Part shown: positions 17,270 through 26,578 of the stretch, in pieces | Position numbering within the stretch: position 1 is the first letter of the stretch | Layout: each line of letters begins with the position of its first letter | Origin: Limosilactobacillus reuteri | GTDB lineage: Bacteria; Bacillota; Bacilli; Lactobacillales; Lactobacillaceae | Length of the DNA: 64,000 bases | Direction of reading: 5' to 3' | NCBI RefSeq assembly: GCF_034259105.1 | Contig: NZ_CP139476.1 | Coordinates: 1-64,000, forward strand | Program-made: the position numbers and the translations under genes | The notes under the pieces: generated by a model | The model's input: the letters and a program-made list of their open reading frames with translations, nothing else | Told to the model about the DNA's origin: nothing | Databases searched by the model: none

Positions 17270-20200
17270 CTAGTTAATTTCTTCATATATCTCAAACAGG
17301 TGTTGTACAATTTCTCGCTCTGTTACAGATGGCTTTAACCCAAACGCCTTCAGGACAACCTTATCATTAGCTTCATGTGCCTTACGAAGCTCAATTGGCA
17401 TAGTCTCAGGATCATAAAGATCAGCAAGCGTGTCGTCTGAATACAAAGCACGCGCGTCGAGAATAGCTTGAGCCGTCTTACACAGGTTCTCTTTTTGGTC
17501 TGCAGTAAAGTTTATCCATGGGAAATTAGTATAAACGGCGGGAGAATAACTATACCGCGTCTCTAATCTCCCTGCAACCGTCCGCATCCAGGCCATATGC
17601 GTAGATGAACTTAAAACAGAAAAAATCCATTTTTCTGTACTTGAAATCAAATATAACTTATTACTTGCTATAATATCCTTCGACAAAAAGGCGATCGGAA
17701 TATATTCTCGACCCTCGGACGAAACTTCAGGGACAGCAATATAGTCAGTAGTCGGCTGTCTAATTTCTGAGAAAAGATACGGAGCTTTAGTTGCATTCTT
17801 TTTTATGGATTGAGTTGTACTGTTTTTTCTTTTATTTACAACTATATTAAGTCGATCCTTAATTTCAGGAATTTTCCGATACAATGACGGGCTAACCCCT
17901 TGTAGCCATAAACAATAACGCTTTTTTCCTTTTATAAGCTCACTTGAGCCGATGTATGGTTTAATATATGGCTTTAATTTTGGATATTTGATTTCTAAAC
18001 TTTGTGCTGCCTTTGGCTTAAGAACCAATCCACCTCCATCAAGCGCCTTACTTCCTTGATGCATTTCAGGTAGCCCCTTCGGTGGTATCGTCTTTCGAGA
18101 CTCAATATAAAAATCAGGATAATCAAGTAAATAGCCATTAATATGATTTGCAAAATGTTTGTTACCATTCTCATCATAGATTATAGGTTGACCTTTAAGC
18201 TCTAACAATGTAAAGCCAATTATTACACAATGTACATGTGCTTTATTTTGCGCAGCATTATCCCAAACAAAGCTCCGATATGCAAATGTAATATGTTGAC
18301 CTTCATCTTCAAAAAGATGTCTCAAAAGAATACCCACCTGTTCTCCTTGAGTTATAGAGTTAGTAGAAACAAAGGCAGCTTGTATCGTGTTATTCTTCTG
18401 CATGTATTTCGTTGCCTTTTCGTACCAAGCAGTTACATAATCCAACTTTCCTTTCTTCGGCAAGTCTCCAAATACTATAGCAATATCTTCAGTCTGCTGC
18501 TTCTTTAATTCTTTATCCTTTGTTGGAAGACTACTTAAGCCTATAAATGGAGGATTCCCAATAATATAATCAAGATCATTCGGGCTAACTAGCTTTGACC
18601 AATCATAGCGCAAGGCATTGGCGCAGATAATATGAGCCCCTGTATGCAATGGAATACGAATAAACTGACCAGTCTTAAAGAATTCCTTACTTGCCTCCAT
18701 ATTCATTAAATGGTCTTCAAGCCACATTCCTACTCTTGCTACATCAACAGCATAATCTTGAATTTCGATACCATAAAATTGAGACACTTCTACTTGTATT
18801 AGTGGAACATCACCATTCTTTTCTTTCCAAAACTCTGTATAGTCTCCATTCTTTGTAAAACCCGAGTCTGGTTTGGCGTTAACTTCGTCATTGGCCGACA
18901 ATAATTCCATTTGTTCTTGTTGTCCTATAAGACCGTTTAATTTGAATAACTCTTTCACAACTGCATGTTCAAGTCGACGTAGTTCACGATAGGCAACGAT
19001 AAGGAAATTACCTGATCCACACGCAGGATCCATTATCCTTAAACCAGCTAGTTTTTTCTTGAAGTCAATTAAATTCCGTTTCACGTTTATTCCACGATTA
19101 AGAATAGCATTGAATTCGGTATAAAGATTATTTAGAAATAATGAATCGATTGTTTTACGAATGTTGACCTCGGAAGTAAAGTGTGCCCCCAGGTCACGCC
19201 TTGTTTCGTTGTTTAATGCCCCTTCGAACATATTGCCAAAGATAATTGGGTTAATTCTTGACCAATCATAATTACCAGCCGCAATTAAGTCATCAAGAAT
19301 TTCGTTTGTAAAAGAAGGAAAAATAGTAACGTTTGAGAATAAATTACCATTTATGTATGGAAAATCTGCATATTCCGTAAACATTACGCCGCGTTCTTTT
19401 ACAGGAGTGTTTAATACCTGAAAGAGAACATTTAGTTCTTGCCCAAGTGTGTTCGTCCCATCTTCTCTTTTAACAACTTTGTGAGTAAGAAATTTTTGGA
19501 ACTTCCCATCCATAATGGTTGTATCATCGGCAAAGAGAGCAAATAAAATTCTTGTCATAAAAATATTAGTCTCGGTTTCTGAATATCCCATAGCCTGAAT
19601 TTTATTACTTAGTTCACCTAATTTTGCAGCTGCCTCAGCTGTGACCGATTTCTGTTCGTCCTCGGGCTCCTTTGCGAAGAAAGTATCACTCTTTGACTTT
19701 CCACCAGCCGGAGCAAACCGGCTTGCATGAAGGAATAACAACAATCTACGTAACTGATATTCGTGATCTAGCTTTGTTAAGTTAAAGACTTCGGCCGTTC
19801 TTTCATCGCTTCCATAAAGCCGTAACTCAATAAAGTTAGATACTATGACATATTTTTGCTGATTTCGATACCATCTATATTTTGCTTGGTAGCCAAATGC
19901 CTGTGTTACACCGCGTCCTTCTTCAGACGTATCAAATTCATAACTAGAGTCTTCCCATTCAATTACCGCTTTAACCATAAGATCTTCGTTGCTGATCTCG
20001 TCGTCACGCTTGAATTCGCCAATTAAACCGTCAGCCCTTTTGCCACTATCTACAGCTGATTTTTGTTCCATATAATTGAACTTCTCACCAATACTTGAGT
20101 ATCCAAGTACCCCCTTGAAAAGAAGTTGAGCAACCTTTCCTCTCATTACCTTCTCTGAGGTAACAGTTCCGTTTTTCTTCCTTTCAGCCTCCGCCTGTGC

Positions 20201-20347
20201 CTCTTTAGCAAATGCGATTGCATCTTCCTTTACTTTCTCGTAATCAGGTATTTCTTTGTCCCATTTTATCTTTTGAATTTCACTTTGGACATATCGAGGT
20301 AATTCCAAAGGTTCAACTTTATTATGTAGTGTTTTATTCTTTCTCAT
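17270..20347 (-). CDS. type IIG-like DNA methyltransferase/restriction protein (YeeA/MmeI-like)
   Basis: 1025 residues. The N-terminus resembles the nuclease-like domain of this class (DSGKRADGLIGEF and AVIEWEDSSYEF), a helical connector follows, then SAM motif I (RIMDPACGSGNFLIVAY, about residue 437) and motif IV (YIIGNPPFIGLSS, about 598) for N6-adenine methylation. The target-recognition region follows. Where related enzymes show ExK, this one reads E-W-E-D, so the nuclease centre may be altered and cutting may be left to the adjacent Mrr protein. The gene begins 16 bp after a small HTH gene and ends 10 bp before mrr. Confidence 0.85.
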   Translation of the reverse strand: MRKNKTLHNKVEPLELPRYVQSEIQKIKWDKEIPDYEKVKEDAIAFAKEAQAEAERKKNGTVTSEKVMRGKVAQLLFKGVLGYSSIGEKFNYMEQKSAVDSGKRADGLIGEFKRDDEISNEDLMVKAVIEWEDSSYEFDTSEEGRGVTQAFGYQAKYRWYRNQQKYVIVSNFIELRLYGSDERTAEVFNLTKLDHEYQLRRLLLFLHASRFAPAGGKSKSDTFFAKEPEDEQKSVTAEAAAKLGELSNKIQAMGYSETETNIFMTRILFALFADDTTIMDGKFQKFLTHKVVKREDGTNTLGQELNVLFQVLNTPVKERGVMFTEYADFPYINGNLFSNVTIFPSFTNEILDDLIAAGNYDWSRINPIIFGNMFEGALNNETRRDLGAHFTSEVNIRKTIDSLFLNNLYTEFNAILNRGINVKRNLIDFKKKLAGLRIMDPACGSGNFLIVAYRELRRLEHAVVKELFKLNGLIGQQEQMELLSANDEVNAKPDSGFTKNGDYTEFWKEKNGDVPLIQVEVSQFYGIEIQDYAVDVARVGMWLEDHLMNMEASKEFFKTGQFIRIPLHTGAHIICANALRYDWSKLVSPNDLDYIIGNPPFIGLSSLPTKDKELKKQQTEDIAIVFGDLPKKGKLDYVTAWYEKATKYMQKNNTIQAAFVSTNSITQGEQVGILLRHLFEDEGQHITFAYRSFVWDNAAQNKAHVHCVIIGFTLLELKGQPIIYDENGNKHFANHINGYLLDYPDFYIESRKTIPPKGLPEMHQGSKALDGGGLVLKPKAAQSLEIKYPKLKPYIKPYIGSSELIKGKKRYCLWLQGVSPSLYRKIPEIKDRLNIVVNKRKNSTTQSIKKNATKAPYLFSEIRQPTTDYIAVPEVSSEGREYIPIAFLSKDIIASNKLYLISSTEKWIFSVLSSSTHMAWMRTVAGRLETRYSYSPAVYTNFPWINFTADQKENLCKTAQAILDARALYSDDTLADLYDPETMPIELRKAHEANDKVVLKAFGLKPSVTEREIVQHLFEIYEEIN

Positions 20348-20363
20348 TTTTATCTCTGCTAAA

Positions 20364-20576
20364 TTAATTATTATTTCTAGGGTCTTTTACCCCAGTAATA
20401 GCTTCCATTCCCTCTGTGGTAACGATCCATTGTTTGCCAAATTTACGTATGCTACCTTCAGGGAATTTTGAAGGATCACTCTTATAAGTCCTTCTTACAT
20501 AATTTTCAGCATGACCCCAAATCTTAGACGCATCTCCAGCATCCATAATATTGGGATCATTAAGGTTAATTTCCAT
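20364..20576 (-). CDS. small helix-turn-helix protein, probable controller of the RM operon
   Basis: 70 residues from ATG 20576 with AAGGGGTGA ribosome site. The core reads MDAGDASKIWGHAENYVRRT, then FGKQWIVTTEGMEAITG, the pattern of small HTH proteins that sit before RM genes. The listed longer frame upstream is not needed. A palindrome GTACT-GTAT-AGTAC lies 37-50 bp upstream of the start. It likely controls timing of methyltransferase and nuclease expression. Confidence 0.7.
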   Translation of the reverse strand: MEINLNDPNIMDAGDASKIWGHAENYVRRTYKSDPSKFPEGSIRKFGKQWIVTTEGMEAITGVKDPRNNN

Positions 20577-20612
20577 TAAATCACCCCTTAAAGTGCTTAC
20601 ATTATTATGATA

Positions 20613-20626
20613 GTACTGTATAGTAC
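20613..20626. promoter_or_regulatory. palindromic operator candidate for the RM operon
   Basis: GTACT (20613-20617), GTAT spacer, AGTAC (20622-20626), inside the promoter region of the HTH gene. Suited for binding by its own dimeric HTH product. Confidence 0.4.
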
Positions 20627-20719
20627 GTAGAACAATAGCAAAAGCGACAATAAACGAATAAACTCCCACCCGCATTCTGAGTGAGAGTTTGTTTGTAAAA
20701 TACTCGTTTTATAAAATTA

Positions 20720-21706
20720 GGTTCTATGATATTCGGTAAGGATAAGATGAATTCTTATCTTTACCGTTTTTTGTTATTTGCTATACCCTTGATTTAAAAA
20801 AGAAAAAAGACAACCGTCCTATGTTATCCCCATAACCACTCAGTTGTCTTAGAAAGGACATATTCCTCATGAATAATGAGATCAACTTTTGGACTGGAAT
20901 CAAGGATTCACACTTAAAACCTGACAAACCATTTTTAACTGAGAACAAAAAACTAAAGATCATTCATTTAATTCAGTCTTATCCTATGCACTGTCCGCTT
21001 TGCGGCCAGCTAATGCGTCGCAATGGCTTCCGTAAGCGGCCTGTAACGATCAAAATCCTTACACTGGCTGGAAAACCAGCTGTCTTAAAAATCAAGAAGC
21101 AACAGTATCTCTGTCCACCATCACCCCAATGCCTCAAGCGAATTACCAAAGTTGCCGAGGCCCAAGGAGTTAACTTTGCCTGTCGAATTGCGAATGTCGT
21201 TAAATACCATATTGTGCAGGAACTCAGTGAGAATGAATCCATGCGGACGATTGCCAACCATCACAATGTTTCCACTAACACCGTTGAGCGTCAGCTCGAG
21301 GGCCTCGAAGATACCTTTAAGACTAATCCTCACTGGTTACCGGCAACTATCGCTTTTGATGACTTTAAATCTGGTAAGTTCGCCCAAAGTAAGATGAGTA
21401 TGATCTTAATGAATCCACAAAACCATCGCACTATTGATATCATCCAGTCCCGTAATTCGCACTTTATGCGTGATTACTTTCTTTCTCACTACTCTAAAAG
21501 GGCTCGCTGGTCGGTTAAGATTGTCGTTGTCGATCTATTTGAACCTTATCGCAACTTCTCCCATTTTCGGATTAGGATTCTTATTTCGTTGAAGACTTCT
21601 AATCTCATGATTCGTGAATTATCAAAAAAGAGAACTAGACCAATAGCCAAGGTGGCTTAGTCTAGTTCTCCAAATTCTCTTCATCCTTACCGATTGACAA
21701 AGAGCC
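20720..21706 (+). mobile_element. ISL3-family element with internally deleted transposase
   Basis: Left end GGTTCTATGATATTCGGTAA at 20720; right end read inward GGCTCTTTGTCAATCGGTAA ending at 21706. These are imperfect ISL3-type inverted repeats. At 987 bp it is shorter than a full ISL3 element (about 1.4-1.5 kb). No 8-bp target duplication is visible. It interrupts a primase-like gene on its right side. Confidence 0.8.
20869..21660 (+). pseudogene. ISL3 transposase fragment
   Basis: 263 residues. The N-terminal zinc-finger (CPLCGQLMRRNGF ... CPPSPQCLKRI) and HTH region (NESMRTIANHHNVSTNTVERQ) are normal, followed by the start of the DDE core (ATIAFDDFKSGK, KIVVVDLFEPYRN). After VVVDLFEPYRN the sequence jumps to the far C-terminus, so a central piece of the catalytic domain is missing. 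Non-functional by itself. Confidence 0.85.
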
Positions 21707-22272
21707 ATTCTATTTAACTCTGGATCAAAACAGATATTGAATTGAGTAGTCACCCTAGGGCTAATACCCTCTTCAATCAATGATTTGTGAGGCAGGGGGA
21801 TAAAAGTACCAAGCTCTGCTTCGGTATACTTCTTATTCTCCTTTTGCCTATCGTTGATTCCACCAGCAGATAAGCCTCTTAATTGACCTAGCGGATCCGT
21901 ATAGGTTTTACCACCACTACCCGTTGGTAAACCAAGAACATTATGTATGAATACCATTGTGTCTGCGAAATTAGTATTTCTTACCCTTTGAATAGCACCA
22001 AATAAGTCACCAGAGTAATCTGATGAAAACATAGCGGTGTATAAGTCTTTATTCAGCTTCACCATTACACCGGTTTTGTTATCTCCGTCTGGGGTAGCAC
22101 ATCGAATTTCACTATCAGAGGCCTTCCAAATATCGTGAAAGCCAGCAGCATCAAGTACAGAATAAATTCTCTCATCATCTGCAATAATGTATTCTTTTAA
22201 CTTTTTAGCCTGTATGAGTACCACCCCTCTTTTGCTCAGTAACATAATCATTCTAGCACGAATTAGTTTCAA
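21707..22272 (-). pseudogene. DnaG/phage-type primase N-terminal fragment, 3' cut by ISL3
   Basis: About 185 residues of native sequence, then a foreign tail derived from the ISL3 end (to 21622). Features such as SEIRCATPDGDNKTGV and YSGDLFGAIQRVRNTNF recall the zinc/CHC2-type N-terminal segment of phage and mobile-element primases. The Toprim catalytic part is lost. The start is uncertain; a GTG near 22225, close to a GAGGGG site, is possible. It is a trace of a replication module once present here. Confidence 0.5.
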
Positions 22273-22481
22273 TAATGTAAATTAAAAACAATGTATATAA
22301 AAAGAAGAGTAGCGAATCAATGATAAACTTTTATATCAATATACTAGTCAATCATGCAAACAATTTCACGTCAAAGTAGACTAACTTGTTATAAAGAGAG
22401 TAAAATTAGTGTTAACAAACTAACTTATTATTAAGCATAGTTTGAACTAAATAACTAAATTATTAATAAGAAGGGATTTTA

Positions 22482-25400
22482 ATGGCTAAGGAACATAAGA
22501 AATTATATAAAGCTGGTAAAAACTGGGTAGTAGCTACCTTAACTGCTACAACAATTACTTTGTTGGGCGGGATCGGTGCCTATACAGCTCATGCCGATAC
22601 AACAATCGAGAATACGCAATCTATTCAAGCGGAAGGCTCCAATCAATCCTCACAAAACAACAACTCAAACAATTCAGTTGTTTTAAATCAGCCTGTGACA
22701 ACGCAAAGTAACAGCACGGTTAAGAATAGCCAACCCGTGCAAAATACTCCAACTACTTTAACAGTCACTGCCGCTACAAATAATTCTAGCGAATTAGATC
22801 CTAACATTTATGGAACAGTTCAATCCTCACAAAACAACAACTCAAACAATTCAGTTGTTTTAAATCAGCCCGTGACTACACAAAGTCACACAACAGTTCA
22901 AAGCAAACAACCCGTTCAAGGTAACCAAACTGCTCAAGACAATCAAAACACTTCAGCTACCATAGCAGCTGTTACTGATGTAAATAATGATGACGGACTA
23001 GATCCCAATATTTATGGAACAGTCAATGTAAAAGATTGGGACTATCAAATTAATAACAACATTCTTAATTTAACTAATTATCATGGACTAGATAATTTTC
23101 GTGTCCAAGATGGTTATCATATTATCATTCCGAATTTGAATGATTTCAATAATGCAAATGTCAATATAAGCGAAGTCAGCAACGTTGGAATTACATCTGA
23201 TGTTCTTAAAAAAATTCAGGAGGACTGCGGCACCTATTTTCAGACAAGAGTTGCTACAATCGCAATTAGTAAAACTCAAGGTGCCCATAGCGATAAAGTT
23301 GTCGCCGAAAATAGTAATTGGGACTCTACCTTTAAACTTCCATCTAGAGAAACTGGATATCTTGAACATGTTGATTTAACCAATCTAGATAAAAGCAAAA
23401 TTACCAATATAGGAAGTTTATTTGAAAATCAAACGGCCTTAGAGGAAGTAAAGGGCATTGATACATGGGATACAGGCAAGATTACCAATATGAAACGTGT
23501 TTTCCATGGTACAACGAATCTTAAAACAATTGGAGATCTTAGCAATTGGGACACTAGTAACGTCACTGATATGTCTTTTATGTTTTCAGGTACTAATATA
23601 GACACAGTGGGCGATTTGAGTCACTGGAATACAAGCAAAGTTACCAGTATGAGGGCTATGTTTAGTGGTCTCTGCTCGGTGGGTGATTTAAGCCACTGGG
23701 ATACTGGTAGTGTCACTGATATGTCTTACATGTTTAGTAATTTAGATCTCCGTTCAGTTGGTGATTTAAGTAATTGGAATACTAGTAAGGTTACTAATAT
23801 GTCCGGCATGTTTGCGGATTCAGCAATTCGTTCAGCAGGTGACCTAGGAAAATGGGATACCAGCAATGTTACAGATATGTCTGAAATGTTTTCAAGTATG
23901 TTTACAAATAGAGGACTTCAGACGGTGGGCGATTTGAGTCACTGGAATACAAGCAAAGTTACCAGTATGAGGGCTATGTTTCAGTACTCGCCTCTCCATA
24001 CACTAGATTTAAGTAATTGGGACACTAGTAATGTCACTGATATGTCTTACATGTTTCATAATTCATCACTTAATAATGTTGGTGATATAAGTAAATGGGA
24101 CACTAGCAACGTTACTTATCTAGCAACTATGTTCGATGGATCGGGCCTCAATTATTTTTCAGTATCGAATCCAGGTTCCACTACCAAATTTAACAATAAA
24201 ATTAAAGTAATGGATGATTTGGCAATAATGGGACAAACCGGTGCAACAATTGCTACTATCAAAGCCCCTACTTTCTATAAAAATATATCTGGAGAAAATC
24301 AAGCACAAATTGTTTATGAAACCGTACTTCCTCTTGTAAGAAAGGCAACTGATGAACAATACAAGAGATTCTATGATAATTTAGACGCCAAAAACAAAAA
24401 AATGTTCCCGTCCAGAATATTACTTGAGAGAGTTCATCCTGAACATCTATCAAATCCATCAGAGGTTGCTAATTCTATATTTGAAATAAAACTGCCGGAG
24501 ATACAAAATGGCTCAATCAACTATGTCGACCAAGACGGTAAAGTAATCAAGACTGATCCAATCTCTGGTATGGTTGGAGACAAAATTGACATTAAGGTCT
24601 CATTGCCAGATGGTTACGAATTAGCTAACAAAGATGAACAAATTCCTAGTACGGTCACTGTAACTGAAGATGGCATTAAAACCATTACCATCCAAGTTAA
24701 GAAACTACCCGCAGTAAAAACTGGCTCAATCAATTATGTTGACCAAGACGGTAAAGTAATCAAGACCGATACAATCTCTGGAAAGGTTGGGGATAAGATT
24801 AATGTTAAACTCTCCCTACCAGATGGTTATGAATTAGCTAACAAAGATGAACAAATTCCTAGTACGGTCACTGTAACTGAAGATGGCATCAGCCCTATTA
24901 GTGTCAATATTAAGAAGATCAATACCACTTTAGCTGATAATGAAGTTCCTTACGATTCAACTACTGTATCAAATAATGTAAATTCCAATTACGGAAACTT
25001 AGATGTTTACAGCTTAACCGAAAACGATCAAGGGCAAGCCCAACTCATTGCTAGCGGTTGGCATGCTACGGGTTCAAGTAACTCTGACCGCTATCGTTAT
25101 ATGATTGTATTTGATAATACGCTAGGGCATGAAATTGCTCGTCAAAAGCTTGTACCACAGATTCGTTCAGACGTTCAAAGAGCATATCCGAATGTCGATA
25201 ACAGTCTTTACTCTGGTTTTAACATTACGATTGATATTCCAAATAGTAGCATCAATCACTCATTAAGCTTAATTGCCCGTTACAGTAATGATCCAAACAA
25301 TGGAGAAGGAGCTCGGGTTGATTATTGGTTTAACCCACTGGCCCTTAATGAAGGCAATCAAGCTTATCTTGATGGGTTAAGCTCCAATGGCAATACTTTA

Positions 25401-26405
25401 ACCGTAACTGGCTGGCATGCTACTAACCAAGCCGCAGGTCGGCCTTACCATTACATTATTGCCTGGGACCAGAACCTCGGTCATGAAATTGCACGACAAA
25501 AGGTAACGGCCGTTAGTCGCCCCGATGTTGCTAACACTTATAGCACCGTTGCTAATGCTGTAAACTCCGGATTCAGTGTTAAATTTAACCTAACTCCACA
25601 GTTCTTTAATGATAATATTCAGTTTATTTCCCGTTGGACGGACGATGCTGCAGGAAATGGGAATGCTGTAGATTATTGGTTTAAGCCAATGAATCGGACG
25701 AACCGAGCCAACCTTGATTCTGTTACATTAAGTAATGGTCAAGTAAAGGTTGCCGGATGGCATGCTACAGACCTCTCACAACTTGAGCCTAATCATTATT
25801 TGATTGTATTTGATAATACTACTGGACAACAGGTTGCTTCTGAAAAGGTAGATCTGCAATCATCGCAAGATGTTAAGAATGTCTTTGGCGATATTCAAAC
25901 TGCAAATCATTCACGGTTTAACTATGCCTTTGGTGGACTACCTTTAATTTCAGGACACAATTACTCATTAGTTAGCCGCTATTCGGCAGACGCCACTGGT
26001 AATGGTAATAATGGTGCACATACTGACTCCTGGTTAAATATGGGAACATTCCAACAATCAGCCTATTCCATTGACAATGTTGTCCAAAATGATCGCCATC
26101 TGACTGTACAGGGCTGGTTAGCTAACGATTATGCAATGACTAAACCGTATGCCTATGCAATCTTAATTCAAAATGGCCAAGAAATTGGACGTCAACGATT
26201 AAATCTTAGTGAACGTGATGATGTTGCTAAGGTCTATCCACAAATTTACCGCAGTCAATATAGTGGCTTTAATGCTAACTTTGATTTGCCAACACTATCG
26301 ACTGCAGGGTTACAACTGGTCTTAAGATTTACTGATGATCCGGCAGGAAATGGTAATAGTTCAGACCAATGGATTAAGCTAAATAAGTTTAGCCTAGCAG
26401 ATTAA
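22482..26405 (+). CDS. large secreted surface protein: KxYKxGKxW signal, DUF285, MucBP-like and RDV repeats
   Basis: 1307 residues. Signal peptide KLYKAGKNW followed by a hydrophobic stretch and AHADTT (cleavage near residue 39). A low-complexity N/Q/S region contains a duplicated block. Residues about 290-555 are DUF285/BspA-like leucine-rich repeats (DTSNVTDMSYMF units). Residues about 675-815 hold two MucBP-like modules (GSINYVDQDGKVIKTD). Residues about 836-1307 hold four repeats of RDV type (R-x-DV, 12 residues, SGF, about 19 residues, RYS/RWT/RFT), known from glucansucrases and surface proteins of L. reuteri. There is no LPXTG motif, so attachment is probably non-covalent, perhaps to glucan. 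RBS AAGAAGGG. Likely adhesion or biofilm role. Confidence 0.9.
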   Translation: MAKEHKKLYKAGKNWVVATLTATTITLLGGIGAYTAHADTTIENTQSIQAEGSNQSSQNNNSNNSVVLNQPVTTQSNSTVKNSQPVQNTPTTLTVTAATNNSSELDPNIYGTVQSSQNNNSNNSVVLNQPVTTQSHTTVQSKQPVQGNQTAQDNQNTSATIAAVTDVNNDDGLDPNIYGTVNVKDWDYQINNNILNLTNYHGLDNFRVQDGYHIIIPNLNDFNNANVNISEVSNVGITSDVLKKIQEDCGTYFQTRVATIAISKTQGAHSDKVVAENSNWDSTFKLPSRETGYLEHVDLTNLDKSKITNIGSLFENQTALEEVKGIDTWDTGKITNMKRVFHGTTNLKTIGDLSNWDTSNVTDMSFMFSGTNIDTVGDLSHWNTSKVTSMRAMFSGLCSVGDLSHWDTGSVTDMSYMFSNLDLRSVGDLSNWNTSKVTNMSGMFADSAIRSAGDLGKWDTSNVTDMSEMFSSMFTNRGLQTVGDLSHWNTSKVTSMRAMFQYSPLHTLDLSNWDTSNVTDMSYMFHNSSLNNVGDISKWDTSNVTYLATMFDGSGLNYFSVSNPGSTTKFNNKIKVMDDLAIMGQTGATIATIKAPTFYKNISGENQAQIVYETVLPLVRKATDEQYKRFYDNLDAKNKKMFPSRILLERVHPEHLSNPSEVANSIFEIKLPEIQNGSINYVDQDGKVIKTDPISGMVGDKIDIKVSLPDGYELANKDEQIPSTVTVTEDGIKTITIQVKKLPAVKTGSINYVDQDGKVIKTDTISGKVGDKINVKLSLPDGYELANKDEQIPSTVTVTEDGISPISVNIKKINTTLADNEVPYDSTTVSNNVNSNYGNLDVYSLTENDQGQAQLIASGWHATGSSNSDRYRYMIVFDNTLGHEIARQKLVPQIRSDVQRAYPNVDNSLYSGFNITIDIPNSSINHSLSLIARYSNDPNNGEGARVDYWFNPLALNEGNQAYLDGLSSNGNTLTVTGWHATNQAAGRPYHYIIAWDQNLGHEIARQKVTAVSRPDVANTYSTVANAVNSGFSVKFNLTPQFFNDNIQFISRWTDDAAGNGNAVDYWFKPMNRTNRANLDSVTLSNGQVKVAGWHATDLSQLEPNHYLIVFDNTTGQQVASEKVDLQSSQDVKNVFGDIQTANHSRFNYAFGGLPLISGHNYSLVSRYSADATGNGNNGAHTDSWLNMGTFQQSAYSIDNVVQNDRHLTVQGWLANDYAMTKPYAYAILIQNGQEIGRQRLNLSERDDVAKVYPQIYRSQYSGFNANFDLPTLSTAGLQLVLRFTDDPAGNGNSSDQWIKLNKFSLAD
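24505..24930 (+). repeat. two tandem MucBP-like coding units
   Basis: Two about 215-bp units with near-identical DNA at GGCTCAATCAA (24511 and 24723) and at AACAAAGATGAACAAATTCC (24628 and 24840). Confidence 0.85.
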
Positions 26406-26438
26406 TTCTTACAGTAAGCAATTAAGATAAAAAAATAA

Positions 26439-26516
26439 CTCTTTATCAATTGGTAATGATAAAGAGACTTAGAGAACTAGACTTAGCCACTTCGACTATT
26501 GATCTAGTTCTTTTTT
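26439..26516 (+). terminator. double hairpin terminator behind the surface-protein gene
   Basis: First hairpin CTCTTTATCA/TGATAAAGAG (26439-26466), second AGAACTAGA.../TCTAGTTCT followed by T6 (26472-26516). The sequence is homologous to the inverted right end of the ISL3 element at 21630-21706, so the terminator appears to be made of ISL3 remnant DNA. Confidence 0.7.
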
Positions 26517-26578
26517 AGGTTCTATGATATTCGGTAAGGATAAGATAATTTCTTATCTTTACCGTTTTTTGTTACTTG
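26517..26578 (+). repeat. ISL3 left-end remnant
   Basis: GGTTCTATGATATTCGGTAA and the following bases up to TTTTTTGTTACTTG match 20720-20777. The homology continues past the IS30 insertion at 27858 (CTTGCTGTACCATTGATT), showing that IS30 split an older ISL3 end. Confidence 0.75.

Noticed and set aside
20979..21397. Several frames overlapping the ISL3 fragment.
   Set aside because: Shadows of the transposase sequence.
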